52,189 nt of DNA. Source: Spirochaetales bacterium. GTDB lineage: Bacteria > Spirochaetota > Spirochaetia > DAHUYW01. How positions within the stretch are numbered: the first letter of the stretch is position 1; every line of letters begins with the position of its first letter. A program made the translations under genes and the position numbers. The notes beneath the pieces were generated by a model. It made no database searches. It was not told the origin of the DNA and saw nothing but the letters and a program-made list of their open reading frames with translations. The stretch covers positions 1 to 52,189 of the forward strand of contig DAHUYW010000026.1 of assembly GCA_027306915.1 (NCBI GenBank), read 5' to 3'. Positions 26,144 to 33,659 of the stretch are shown here, in pieces.

Positions 26144-27031
26144 TCATCCTCCAATGGTTGCCTGCAGGCCCTCCGCCTCCGCCAGGTCCACGTAGCGGGA
26201 GAGCGTGGAGGCGGAGGGCGCGCGGACCTCTGGGTAGGGATAGTCTCGGCCGAGAAGGACGAACTTGCCCTTCCCCAGCGTATGATAGGGGAGAAAGTGG
26301 ATCTCCCGAACGTTCGTGAAGAGCGCCGCCTGGGCGACGATGGCCTCGATCTCGCTCTCGGCATCGTTGAAGCCCGGAATGACGGGGACTCGGATGACGG
26401 TTGGCGCTCGAGCCGCCTCGAGCCGAGCGAGGTTGTCGAGAACGAGCGAGAGCCGCCCGCCCGTGAAGGCGTGGAACTTCCTCTCGTCGAAGCTCTTGAG
26501 ATCGGCAAGGAAGAGGCTCACGAAGGGAAGGACCCGCTCGATCGCCCTCCAGGGGGCATGCAGCGTCGTCTCGATCGCCACGTCGATCGATCGCTTGCGA
26601 AGAGCGCGCACCAGCTCCAGCAACAGGGGAGCTTGCGCGAAGGGCTCGCCGCCCGAGATGGTCGCGCCGCCCTTGGCGCCGTAGAAGGGCAGGTCCTTCT
26701 CGACTTCTCGCACGATCTCCTCCGCGGTTAGCTCCTCGCCTTTCACCGTGAGCGCCCCCGACGGGCAGACCTTTCGATAGCGCCCGGCGTCGGCAATGCG
26801 GTCACGATGGAAGCGCGGTCTTCCGGCCTCGACGGAAACCTCGCCGACGGCGACCTGCGTGCAGTCAAGGCAGCCGATGCAGAGGCGCGCGTCGTAGAGA
26901 AGCTGCGGTTTTCGAGACTGACTCTCGGGATTCTCGCACCATGGGCAGGCGAGGGGGCAGCCCTTGAAAAAGATCACCGTCCGCACCCCGGGCCCGTCGT
27001 GCGTGGAGAACCGCTGGATGTCGAATATCAT
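26144..27031 (-). CDS. pflE: Glycyl-radical enzyme activase (PflE/YbiY-type radical SAM)
   Basis: 295 residues. IQRFSTHDGPGVRTVIFFKG and the radical-SAM cluster CPLACPWC (CxxxCxxC) open the protein. A short Cys-containing insert follows (LCIGCLDC, then KVCPSGAL), with fewer cysteines than a full two-cluster ferredoxin domain. Next come GGATISGGEP, DLKSFDERKFHAFTGG and IHFLPYHTLGKGKF. It installs the glycyl radical on the adjacent enzyme using S-adenosylmethionine. Placing the activase first, one base before the enzyme gene, suggests coupled translation. Confidence 0.93.
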   Translation of the reverse strand: MIFDIQRFSTHDGPGVRTVIFFKGCPLACPWCENPESQSRKPQLLYDARLCIGCLDCTQVAVGEVSVEAGRPRFHRDRIADAGRYRKVCPSGALTVKGEELTAEEIVREVEKDLPFYGAKGGATISGGEPFAQAPLLLELVRALRKRSIDVAIETTLHAPWRAIERVLPFVSLFLADLKSFDERKFHAFTGGRLSLVLDNLARLEAARAPTVIRVPVIPGFNDAESEIEAIVAQAALFTNVREIHFLPYHTLGKGKFVLLGRDYPYPEVRAPSASTLSRYVDLAEAEGLQATIGG

Positions 27032-27046
27032 CGTTTGCCTGTCGTT

Positions 27047-27060
27047 CGAGAACGTTTACG
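27047..27060. promoter_or_regulatory. possible LacI-family site downstream of the pflE promoter
   Basis: CGAGAACGTTTACG has the AACGTT core found in many LacI/CcpA-type operators. It sits about 30 bases downstream of the predicted pflE transcription start. The outer arms match poorly, so this is tentative. Confidence 0.25.
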
Positions 27061-27084
27061 TGAGACTTGTTGAGATCGAGCCGG

Positions 27085-27417
27085 TCAGAACGAGGCCAGT
27101 GTAAGCCCTTTACGGTCGAAAGTCAAGTAGGTTACGAGTGAAAGCCCTCCTGCCGGCGCTCGACGTTGGGAGGAGGGGCCGGCCTCGGGAATCGACAGGA
27201 CGGGGAGCAGCGACTGAAGGAGGACCATGATGACGCATTCTGCGATCGTTCCCGCGTAGCTCACTTCGTCCCCGAGGATCGCCGACCCGCCGATAACGAC
27301 CGCAGCTATCGAGTTGAGCCGATGGGGGTCGCCGATGGTAGGATAGCTGGTGCGGGTGTACCCGGTGAGGAGCACTCCGGCGAGGGCTGTCAAGGAAAAC
27401 CGGAGACCGGCGGCTAC
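27085..27417 (-). pseudogene. C-terminal remnant of an RbsC-type sugar ABC permease
   Basis: One frame reads ALAGVLLTGYTRTSYPT, IGDPHRLNSIAAVVIGGSAI, LGDEVSYAGTIAECVIMVLL and QSLLPVLSIPEAG. This is the last part of the ribose/allose-type permease family (usually ...PTIGDPYLLNSIAAVVIGG...GSYAGT...NIPEAG). Nothing resembling the first two thirds of such a protein, its ATPase or its binding protein is present nearby. The frame has no usable start of its own, and the stretch after IPEAG is degraded before LVTYLTFDRKG. It directly abuts the end of the unrelated MalG-type permease gene, so a deletion probably removed the rest of a second sugar importer. Confidence 0.8.
27098..27126 (-). promoter_or_regulatory. 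sigma70-like promoter for pflE-pflF
   Basis: On the minus strand: TTGACT (27126-27121), 17 bases, TACACT (27103-27098). Predicted start is near 27091, about 60 bases before the pflE ATG. It overlaps the very end of the RbsC-type remnant. Confidence 0.5.
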
Positions 27418-28244
27418 TCTTTCGAGTAGCCCGCCATGAGCCCCGAGATGAAGTAGCGCGAGAGGAAAATAAAGACCACGAGCGGAATAATCGAGGTGAT
27501 GATGGCGCCCGCCATCTGGATCTGCCACTGCGCCACTTCGGAGCCCTTCAGGGAGGCCAGGACCGGCATCACCGGTTGGACCTGCGGGCTCAAGGTAAGG
27601 GCCAGCGCCAGGAGGAACTCGTTGAAGACCTGCACGAAGACGAGAATCGCGGCCGAGATGACGCCGGGGATCGACATGGGCATGAGGACCCGCCGGTAGA
27701 AAGTCCAGGGGCGGCAGCCGTCGATCGCCGCAGCCTCGAGGAAGGAGCGGGGGGTCTTCATGAAGAAGGTCGCGATGATGAGGGTCGCCATCGGGACGTT
27801 CACGATAAGGTAGGCGAGAATCAGCCCCTCATAGGTGTCGAGCAGGCGCAGGGTGTTCATCAACTGGGTAAGCGGGATGAGCACGACCTGATAGGGCAGG
27901 AAGGAGGCCACGACGATCGCGAAGAAGATGATCGTCGCGTAGCGAAACTGAAAGAGGATCAGGTAGTAGGCCGCGAGCGATCCTAGGAATACACAGAGAA
28001 AGGTCGCGGGAATGGAGATGATGAGGCTGTTCTTCAGCCCCCCCTTGAGAGCGTTGAAAGCGACCGCGAAGTTGTGCCACTCGAGGTGAGCCGGCGGCTG
28101 GATATAGCTCTGGGCGGCGACCTCCGCCTGGGTCTTGAAGGAGGTAACCACCATCGCGTAGACCGGCATGAGCCAGAGAACAGCGAGAACGATCACAACG
28201 ACATAGGGAAAGATCTTCTCGCGGCGGCTGACGAGCGCGCTCAT
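27414..28244 (-). CDS. Carbohydrate ABC transporter permease (MalG type)
   Basis: 276 residues from ATG 28244, which overlaps the preceding permease stop as ATGA. It has six membrane spans with the EAA loop EAAAIDGCRPWTFYRRVLMP near residues 190-210, as in MalG-type inner-membrane permeases. It follows the MalF-type permease and the binding protein in the same operon. No dedicated ATPase is encoded in this locus, so a shared MsmX/UgpC-like ATPase elsewhere is likely, as in many such systems. Confidence 0.92.
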   Translation of the reverse strand: MSALVSRREKIFPYVVVIVLAVLWLMPVYAMVVTSFKTQAEVAAQSYIQPPAHLEWHNFAVAFNALKGGLKNSLIISIPATFLCVFLGSLAAYYLILFQFRYATIIFFAIVVASFLPYQVVLIPLTQLMNTLRLLDTYEGLILAYLIVNVPMATLIIATFFMKTPRSFLEAAAIDGCRPWTFYRRVLMPMSIPGVISAAILVFVQVFNEFLLALALTLSPQVQPVMPVLASLKGSEVAQWQIQMAGAIITSIIPLVVFIFLSRYFISGLMAGYSKE

Positions 28245-29113
28245 TCCTGCACCCACTTCTTGATCGCCCAGTTGGAGTAGGGGATCACCATGATCGCCGC
28301 GAGGATCAGGATGACCGTGCTGATCGCTGTTCCCATGCCGAAGTCCCGCTGGGCGTAGGAGATCTGGTACATCAGGAAGGGGAGCACCTCGGTTTGGTCG
28401 CCGGGACCGCCGCCCGTCATGACGTAGACCAGGTCGAAGACCTTCACCGTGAAGATGGCGAGCATCGTCGTCGTGATCAAAGTTCCGTGGCCGACGTTCG
28501 GCAGGGTCAGGCTGAACATCGTCCGGGTTCGGCTCGCTCCGTCAAGCCTGGCCGCCTCGTACATCTCGGTCGGCAGCCCGCGGATCGCCCCGAGGTAGAT
28601 CACGAGGGCGAATCCTGTGTACTGCCAGAAGGCGGCAACGATCATCAGATAGATCGCGATGTGTGGATCGGCGATCCAGCCAAGCTTCATCGTGTTCACG
28701 CCGAAAGCCGCAAGGACGGAGTTGATGAGCCCGGAGCTCGGATCGTAGACCCAGGCCCAGAGTGTCCCGGTTACGACGTAGGCGAGAGCCATAGGATAGA
28801 GGAAGATCTGCCGGAAAACGGTCTCCGCCCGCCCGATCGTGGTGAAAAAGTCGGCGAGGACAAAGCCGAGAAAGGTCGTCGGGACGATGAAGACCACGAG
28901 CCAGATGAGGTTGTGAAGGAGATCGTCCCAGAAGCGCTGCAGGGTGAACAGGTTGATGTAGTTCGCGAGCCCGGCGAACTTCCATGTCGGGAGGATGCCG
29001 TTCCACACCGTGAGCGAGGCTACCAGGTTCCAGGCGATGAGCAGGTAGAGCACCGCTATCAGGATGAGGACCGGCGTTAGGTAGATGAAGCCGTAGGAGC
29101 GCTTGAAAATCAT
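28241..29113 (-). CDS. Carbohydrate ABC transporter permease (MalF/UgpA type)
   Basis: 290 residues with six membrane spans and the EAA loop EAARLDGASRTRTMFSLTLPNV at about 195-216. It lacks the long extra N-terminal region of enteric MalF, as usual for CUT1 systems outside enterics. It pairs with the MalG-type permease through a four-base ATGA overlap. A strong palindromic hairpin separates it from the upstream binding-protein gene. Confidence 0.92.
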   Translation of the reverse strand: MIFKRSYGFIYLTPVLILIAVLYLLIAWNLVASLTVWNGILPTWKFAGLANYINLFTLQRFWDDLLHNLIWLVVFIVPTTFLGFVLADFFTTIGRAETVFRQIFLYPMALAYVVTGTLWAWVYDPSSGLINSVLAAFGVNTMKLGWIADPHIAIYLMIVAAFWQYTGFALVIYLGAIRGLPTEMYEAARLDGASRTRTMFSLTLPNVGHGTLITTTMLAIFTVKVFDLVYVMTGGGPGDQTEVLPFLMYQISYAQRDFGMGTAISTVILILAAIMVIPYSNWAIKKWVQE

Positions 29114-29135
29114 GTTCGCATTATCTCACAGGAAT

Positions 29136-29165
29136 CGAAGAGGCGGCAACGTTGCCGCCTCGTCG
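29136..29165 (-). promoter_or_regulatory. intercistronic stem-loop between binding-protein and permease genes
   Basis: A perfect 22-base palindrome (29140-29161; arms GAGGCGGCAAC and GTTGCCGCCTC) extends to 15-base arms with one mismatch (29136-29165). No U-tract follows in the direction of transcription. It fits an mRNA-stabilising or partial attenuation stem that keeps binding-protein message above permease message. Confidence 0.6.
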
Positions 29166-29195
29166 AAGTAGGTTTTAAGTCGAGCCAACGGAGAG

Positions 29196-30527
29196 CTACT
29201 GCCAGTACCAGGACATGTTCTGCTTCAGGTTGTCGCGCTCGGCCGCCGTCGCGATTGCGTTGATCGCGCTGTCGACGTTCGGGGCGCTGACAAACTGGGT
29301 AAGGACGTTCATGAGATCGCCGCCGAAGTTCGCGGTCATCAGGCCGCCGTGGAACCCATCGGAGGTTACCTGTGCGCTTCCGCTGTGCAGGGTCTCCGCA
29401 CTCAGCTTACGGAAGGGATCGGGGTAGATGTCCGAGGGGACGTTGTTGAGAATCGTCACCGAGCCCTTGATCAGGTTGAAGGTCTTCTGCGCATCGACGG
29501 TAGTAAGCATCTTGAGCCAGTCCTCGGCGAGCTGCGGGTGCGGGGCGCCCTTGGGCATCGGGAAGCTGTCGGCATGGCCCATCCAAACGTCTCCGGGAAG
29601 GGCGACGGCGCTGAAGTCCACCTCCGGCTTCATACCAATGCTCAGGAAGTAGCCGAGAACCCAGTCGCCCATCCAGTACATCGCTGCATCGCCGGTCTTC
29701 AGGAGGGCAGCCGCCTGGTCCCAGGTCTTCGTCGAGGGGTAGGGGTAGAGATAGGGAACGAGCGAGGCATAACGCTCCATAGCCTTTCGGAAGGTCGGAT
29801 CGGTCTTGTAATCGATCCTGCCGCTGTCGACCTTCTGCATGAACTCGACCCCGCCGGTCAAGAGGTCGCACATGTCGAAGAGATAGGTCGACCACACCGC
29901 CTCCTTGTCCCCGAACGCGATAGGCGCAACGTTTGGCATGGCAGCCTTGATCGCCTTTGCGTCGGCCAGGAGCGAGTCGAAATCGGTTGGGGGTTTCAGG
30001 TTGAGCTGGTCGAAGATCTTCTTGTTGTACCAAAGCCAGTTGGTGCGATGGGCGTTGAGGGGCACCGTCCAATAGTGGCCCTCGAACTTCATCATGTGGA
30101 CCCACATCGGGTCGATATTGCTGGCGTAGTTGGTCGACTGCCAGATGTTGTCGACAGGGTCAAGGTAACCTGCGTCGGCATAGTCCTTGAGCTGGCTGCC
30201 CATCGATGCCTGAAAGGCGTCTGGCGGGTTGTGCGACTGAAGCTTGCCGATGAGAACCGCGAGCATGTTGGAGCCGCCGCCGCCCGCGACCTGGTTTTCC
30301 AGAACGTCGACGCCAGGGTGCTGTTCCTTGAACATGGCGAACAGCGCGTCAATCGCCTGTTTTTCGCCTCCCGCGGTCCAGTAGTCATAAATAAGGAACT
30401 GTTTTGCCGCGGGAGCGCCGCCGCCGCTCGAGCTACTTGCCGATTCCTTGGAGCCTCCGGCGAACGCGGTTCCGGCCGCGACCGCGAGGACCAAAGCCAG
30501 GGTTGAAAACAGCTTGAGTGCTTTCAT
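29196..30527 (-). CDS. Extracellular sugar-binding protein (family 1) of the ABC importer
   Basis: 443 residues. The signal peptide at 1-23 ends FAGGSKE with no lipobox Cys at the cleavage site, a look common in spirochaete binding proteins. The mature part is a family-1 solute-binding protein: IDALFAMFKEQHPGVDV, NNPPDAF-like HNPPDAFQAS, WTVPLNAHRTNWLWYNKKIF, GDAAMYWMGDWVLGYF and ALPGDVWMGHADSFPMPKGA. A GGAGG site precedes the ATG at 30527. It captures an oligosaccharide or sugar acid for the two downstream permeases. Context (alpha-galacturonidase, endo-galactanase) hints at pectin fragments, but this is inference. Confidence 0.93.
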   Translation of the reverse strand: MKALKLFSTLALVLAVAAGTAFAGGSKESASSSSGGGAPAAKQFLIYDYWTAGGEKQAIDALFAMFKEQHPGVDVLENQVAGGGGSNMLAVLIGKLQSHNPPDAFQASMGSQLKDYADAGYLDPVDNIWQSTNYASNIDPMWVHMMKFEGHYWTVPLNAHRTNWLWYNKKIFDQLNLKPPTDFDSLLADAKAIKAAMPNVAPIAFGDKEAVWSTYLFDMCDLLTGGVEFMQKVDSGRIDYKTDPTFRKAMERYASLVPYLYPYPSTKTWDQAAALLKTGDAAMYWMGDWVLGYFLSIGMKPEVDFSAVALPGDVWMGHADSFPMPKGAPHPQLAEDWLKMLTTVDAQKTFNLIKGSVTILNNVPSDIYPDPFRKLSAETLHSGSAQVTSDGFHGGLMTANFGGDLMNVLTQFVSAPNVDSAINAIATAAERDNLKQNMSWYWQ

Positions 30528-30590
30528 CCTCCATACCTCCGTATTTCTTTACATGGCCCCATGCATGCGCAGGGCCGACGCGATTCTCCC

Positions 30591-30619
30591 ATTATCAGGC
30601 CGGTACTGTCATCTGTCAA
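30591..30619 (-). promoter_or_regulatory. proximal promoter of the sugar ABC operon
   Basis: On the minus strand: a perfect TTGACA (30619-30614), 17 bases, GATAAT (30596-30591). Predicted start is near 30584, about 57 bases before the binding-protein ATG. Confidence 0.65.
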
Positions 30620-30633
30620 CGAGAATATTTATG

Positions 30634-30659
30634 TATGAAACCGAAATCAATTTCGCATA
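30634..30659. promoter_or_regulatory. shared 26-bp operator-like element, copy 1
   Basis: Palindromic element with outer arms TATGAAA and TTTCGCATA and inner CGAAAT/ATTTCG. It matches the element at 39086-39111 (opposite strand) at 20 of 26 positions. It lies about 15 bases upstream of the proximal -35 box and covers the -35 of an alternative promoter. Confidence 0.55.
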
Positions 30660-30776
30660 AAAGCAAAGATACCGGCTAAAACGAAAGTGTGGTAGGACGA
30701 GGTGATGTCGGGTCACGAAGGGACCTGCGCAGACGCGATCGGCGAGTCGGTACCAGGCTCGTTTGGCACTCGACGC

Positions 30777-30799
30777 TGATGTTTGCGCACACATTTGCA
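30777..30799. promoter_or_regulatory. LacI-type operator, copy 1, at the distal ABC promoter start
   Basis: The core TGTTTGCGCACACA (30780-30793) fits the LacI-family pattern TGTT-n-GCGC-n-AACA with one arm mismatch. The 23-base stretch matches 33660-33682 at 19 positions, including 12 identical bases in a row. It covers the predicted start (about 30792) of the distal promoter. Confidence 0.5.
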
Positions 30800-30827
30800 T
30801 TATCCACCAGGATCGGACCGGTGTCAA
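30799..30827 (-). promoter_or_regulatory. distal promoter of the sugar ABC operon
   Basis: On the minus strand: TTGACA (30827-30822), 17 bases, GATAAT (30804-30799), the same boxes as the proximal promoter. Transcription would run through a leader of about 265 bases into the binding-protein gene. Confidence 0.6.
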
Positions 30828-30967
30828 CGAAAATCTGGAGGATCCCACGACGCCGAGAGCCACCGCGCCAGGGCAGGCCGTTAGGGCGGCGTCGCTATCC
30901 AAGGACGCCAGAGCGATTCAACTTGACCGATCCGCCGCCGTAGATTATCTGTACAGTTAGGTAAAGT

Positions 30968-31190
30968 ATGTCGTCCGGTCGGCAAGAGCGCCCCTCTGAT
31001 TCTCGCTTCGTTCAATCCGTGACGCGCATCGCCTGCAACGAGCACTGTGCGGAGCTCAGCGTACCTGGCGGCCGGTGGGATGTCGTCGTCTTCAGGGGCC
31101 GCGGCAGGGCCACCGTTTTGCTTACGGGCGCAACGACCCGTCCGATAACCTCTGTCAACGATCCGGGCGACGAGCTTCTGTGCATATCGT
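30968..31190 (+). pseudogene. AraC-type regulator, N-terminal fragment
   Basis: Residues 1-75 of a 119-residue frame ([57 protein letters not shown]) resemble the N-terminal sensing domain of AraC-family regulators that act on small organic ligands. No AraC DNA-binding domain follows. The frame passes straight into epoxide hydrolase sequence at about 31190. It is probably a deletion scar between two once-adjacent genes. The AraC identification is from general pattern memory and is less certain than the hydrolase part. Confidence 0.4.
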
Positions 31191-31914
31191 TCGTGGAGCT
31201 CCTCGATCTCATTGGCCCGCTTACCGATCCTCGAGCGCATGGCGGCGATTCGTCGGTCGCGTTCGACATTGTTATCCCGTCCATTCCCGGCCACGGCTTT
31301 TCAGGATCGCCGACAGCGCCGGGTTAGACGCATGCCCGAACCGCGTCATCGGAGCGCAGGTCGACAACCTTCTTACTTTCCCCTCGGGAGATCCGGCGGA
31401 TATGGCGGGCCTCACGGCCGATGAGCAGAGGCGGCTCGGGCGGTTGAAGCAATTCCAGGACGATATGATGGGCTCTATGCAGATTCAGGGCACTCGGCCG
31501 CAAACCCTGTCGTATGCTCTTGCCGACTCGCCCGCCGGGCAGCTTGCATGGATCGTGGAGAAGTTCAAGGAGTGGACGAACCCGTCCGTCGATCTTCCGG
31601 AAGATGCGGTGGACGGCGACCGGATGCTTGCCAACGTGAGCATCTACTGGTTTACGAGGACCGCCCGCTCTTCGGCGAATCAATACTACGAGACCTTCCA
31701 CGATCCGAGCGCCATTGCGCCGAAACCGCGGTCGACCGTGCCCACGGGGGTGGCGATCTTCCCGGGGAATGTCGCGATCCGCCGCTTCGCCGAGCGGACC
31801 GACACGATCGTCCACTGGTCGGAGTTCGATCGCGGCGGCCACTTTGCCGCGATGGAGGCTCCCGATCTCCTGGTCGATGACATCCGTGCCTTCTTCCGCG
31901 GGCTTACTGCATGA
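31191..31914 (+). pseudogene. epoxide hydrolase (alpha/beta hydrolase), internal deletion
   Basis: Two pieces in different frames. The first (about 31191-31325) reads [20 protein letters not shown], then [17 protein letters not shown], the N-terminal core of EH-type epoxide hydrolases. The second (about 31340-31914) reads NRVIGAQVDNLLTFPSGDP, RPQTLSYALADSPAGQLAWI, VEKFKEWT, and near the end VHWSEFDRGGHFAAMEAPD with the catalytic His. The middle, which carries the nucleophile motif GGDWGA, is absent, so the enzyme cannot work. The end overlaps the next ATG by four bases, which suggests the original operon order is kept. Confidence 0.8.
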
Positions 31915-33014
31915 AGTCCGATCGACCGCTGACTCTGCGCGAGCTGAATCGGGCGACTCTTGCACGGCAGTGGCTGCTGGACCGAAAGGTCCGGCAGCCC
32001 TTCGCGGCAATCAGATCACTCGTCGCCGTGCAGGGGCAAGTTTCCAACGCTCCTTACGTCGGCCTCTGGAGTCGCCTCCGCAATTTCAAGCGCGACGATC
32101 TGACGGCCCTCATCGAAGGGCGGCGTGTCGTACGGGCGCCCAGCTTTCGCGGGACGCTGCAGCTCCAGGCCGGCGAGGACTACCTGCTCTTCCAGCCGCT
32201 CGTTCGCCGCGCCCTCGCCCGCAACCTCCACCTCTTCGCAAAGCGGTCGAAGGGCTTCGATTGGGAGAGAGTCGCGGCATCGTTGCTCGCCCATCTGCTC
32301 GAGCGGCCGCGAACCGGCGTCGAGCTGCGTGCGAAGATGGAGGAGCTGTTCTCCGGCTTCGGCAAGCCGAACATTCTCGACTCCGTTCGAATGGAGCTGG
32401 GCTTGCTCCAGATACCCCCTGCGGGCGTATGGGGATTTACCGGGAGGCCGACCTATGTCGAGGCGTCGGCATGGCTTGGGGAAACCTTCGTTGCCTCGCA
32501 TGAGGGATTGAAGCAGCTGGTCCTGCGCTATCTGGCCGCCTTCGGTCCTGCAAGCGTACAGGACATCCAAAGTTGGTCCGGGCTCACGAGGCTCGACTCC
32601 ACGGTTGAAGCCCTCAGGTCGAGCCTTCGCACCTTTCGCGACGAGGAGGGTAGGGAGCTCTTCGACCTGAGCGATGCGCCGCGACCGAAGCCGGACACGC
32701 CGGCCCCGGTTCGCTTCCTGCCCGAGTTCGACAACCTTGTCTTCGGCCACGACGACCGCCGCCGCATCGTCTCGGACGCTGACCGGCCGCGCCTCCTCAC
32801 ACGGGACTTCAACTGCGCCGCCGTTCTGATCGACGGATTCGCGAAGGGCAAATGGAAGATGGAGCGGCAGCCGGAGCGGATAACCCTTGTTATCGATCTC
32901 TTCGAGGCTCTTTCGCGGAAGGCGCAGAACGAGCTCCAGGAAGAGGGAGAGCGGCTATTGCGATGGATGGGCGGCGAGAAGGTGTCCTACACGATCCGAA
33001 TTGAGGGAGGGTGA
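31911..33014 (+). CDS. winged-helix DNA-binding domain protein (HTH_42/AlkZ-like family)
   Basis: 367 residues with the typical start (ARQWLLDR..., IRSLVAVQGQVSNAPYVGLWSR) and the repeated winged-helix pattern: VVRAPSFRGTLQLQAGEDY, RYLAAFGPASVQDIQSWSGL and FLPEFDNLVFGHDDRRRI. The family includes AlkZ-type DNA glycosylases that open interstrand crosslinks, alongside many uncharacterised members. The motif near residue 39 is Q-G-Q (VQGQ); the AlkZ catalytic motif is QxQ, so glycosylase activity is possible. It overlaps the broken hydrolase gene by four bases. The function is otherwise unknown. Confidence 0.8.
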   Translation: MKSDRPLTLRELNRATLARQWLLDRKVRQPFAAIRSLVAVQGQVSNAPYVGLWSRLRNFKRDDLTALIEGRRVVRAPSFRGTLQLQAGEDYLLFQPLVRRALARNLHLFAKRSKGFDWERVAASLLAHLLERPRTGVELRAKMEELFSGFGKPNILDSVRMELGLLQIPPAGVWGFTGRPTYVEASAWLGETFVASHEGLKQLVLRYLAAFGPASVQDIQSWSGLTRLDSTVEALRSSLRTFRDEEGRELFDLSDAPRPKPDTPAPVRFLPEFDNLVFGHDDRRRIVSDADRPRLLTRDFNCAAVLIDGFAKGKWKMERQPERITLVIDLFEALSRKAQNELQEEGERLLRWMGGEKVSYTIRIEGG

Positions 33015-33058
33015 CGCGGCGAGACGGGCGGCGGAAAGGTTTATGAGGCGGCGGCGGC

Positions 33059-33087
33059 TTGCCCTAGACCGTCGGCCAGCCTATAAT
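33059..33087 (+). promoter_or_regulatory. sigma70-like promoter for the receiver-domain gene
   Basis: TTGCCC (33059-33064), 17 bases, a perfect TATAAT (33082-33087). Predicted start is near 33094, 36 bases before the ATG. Confidence 0.55.
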
Positions 33088-33129
33088 ACTCGACGAATCC
33101 CGTTCGCGCGGGCGAAATCTGGGTAACAT

Positions 33130-33540
33130 ATGTCGTCGAACGATCCGACTCATGAGCTACCGCTCGGGCATGGAGAATTGATTCTCATTGTCGACGACGA
33201 AGAATCGATAAGGGAAACCGCAGGACGCCTGCTGGAACACTACGGGTACAAGGTTCTCACTTCGACGGACGGGACGCAAGCCGTGGCCGCCTGCATCGAG
33301 CACCTGGGTGCTATCCATCTGATGATCACCGACATGAAGATGCCACATCTGGATGGTGCAAAGACAATCCAAACGTTGCGAAAGGTAAGCCCTAAGATGA
33401 AGATCATCGCAATGAGCGGCTATCTTCCGACGCCTTCGCCCGCAGGGGTGCAAGCGCTTCAAGCTGAAGCCTATTTGTCGAAGCCCTTTTCGAAAGAAAT
33501 GCTTCTGCAAACGGTTCGAAATGTGCTTGGGAAACCGTAG
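33130..33540 (+). CDS. stand-alone response-regulator receiver domain (CheY-like)
   Basis: 136 residues: LILIVDDEESIRETAGRLLE with acidic pocket Asp22/Asp23, phospho-acceptor Asp68 in ITDMKMP, the Ser of AMSGY, and Lys in YLSKPFSKE. It has no output domain. The lead-in GHGELILIVDDE is what normally joins the kinase core and receiver in hybrid histidine kinases, so the gene may descend from the tail of such a kinase. No histidine kinase is encoded nearby, so its partner is unknown. It has its own good promoter but a weak ribosome site. Confidence 0.85.
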   Translation: MSSNDPTHELPLGHGELILIVDDEESIRETAGRLLEHYGYKVLTSTDGTQAVAACIEHLGAIHLMITDMKMPHLDGAKTIQTLRKVSPKMKIIAMSGYLPTPSPAGVQALQAEAYLSKPFSKEMLLQTVRNVLGKP

Positions 33541-33621
33541 CTGATCGCGCGAAGGGTGCTCCCCTCCAGCCGGCGGCCGCGACGGCGGACTCCAGATCGC
33601 GCTTTCACCTACAACCAGCGG

Positions 33622-33650
33622 TTGCGGTTTCTGCCGGCCGGCGGTATGAT
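33622..33650 (+). promoter_or_regulatory. sigma70-like promoter for the GH4 gene
   Basis: TTGCGG (33622-33627), 17 bases, TATGAT (33645-33650). Predicted start near 33657 leaves a 143-base leader that begins with the LacI-type operator. Confidence 0.5.
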
Positions 33651-33659
33651 ATGAACTGA

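Larger units (their letters stand above)
30528..30967. other. 440-base regulatory region upstream of the ABC importer
   Basis: No credible gene. It contains two near-consensus minus-strand promoters (proximal 30591-30619, distal 30799-30827). It also holds a 26-base operator-like element (30634-30659) and a LacI-type element at the distal start site (30777-30799). Near the other end is a plus-strand TTGACC (30923-30928) before the AraC fragment, whose -10 is poor, plus the palindrome CTGTACAG (30949-30956). An overlapping alternative proximal promoter, TTGATT-17-TATTCT (30650-30622), runs through the 26-base element. Confidence 0.6.

Noticed and set aside
23665..26319. 884-codon open frame on the plus strand opposite pflF and part of pflE.
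   Set aside because: It is antisense to clearly recognised enzymes, has no family resemblance, and its length follows from GC-rich codon bias. The same applies to long antisense frames at 326-1438, 8398-9888, 11348-13204 and 18508-19518.
30689..30960. Small open frames in the ABC upstream region (for example 84 codons from 30689).
   Set aside because: Basic, low-quality translations without ribosome sites. The region is better explained by promoters and operators.
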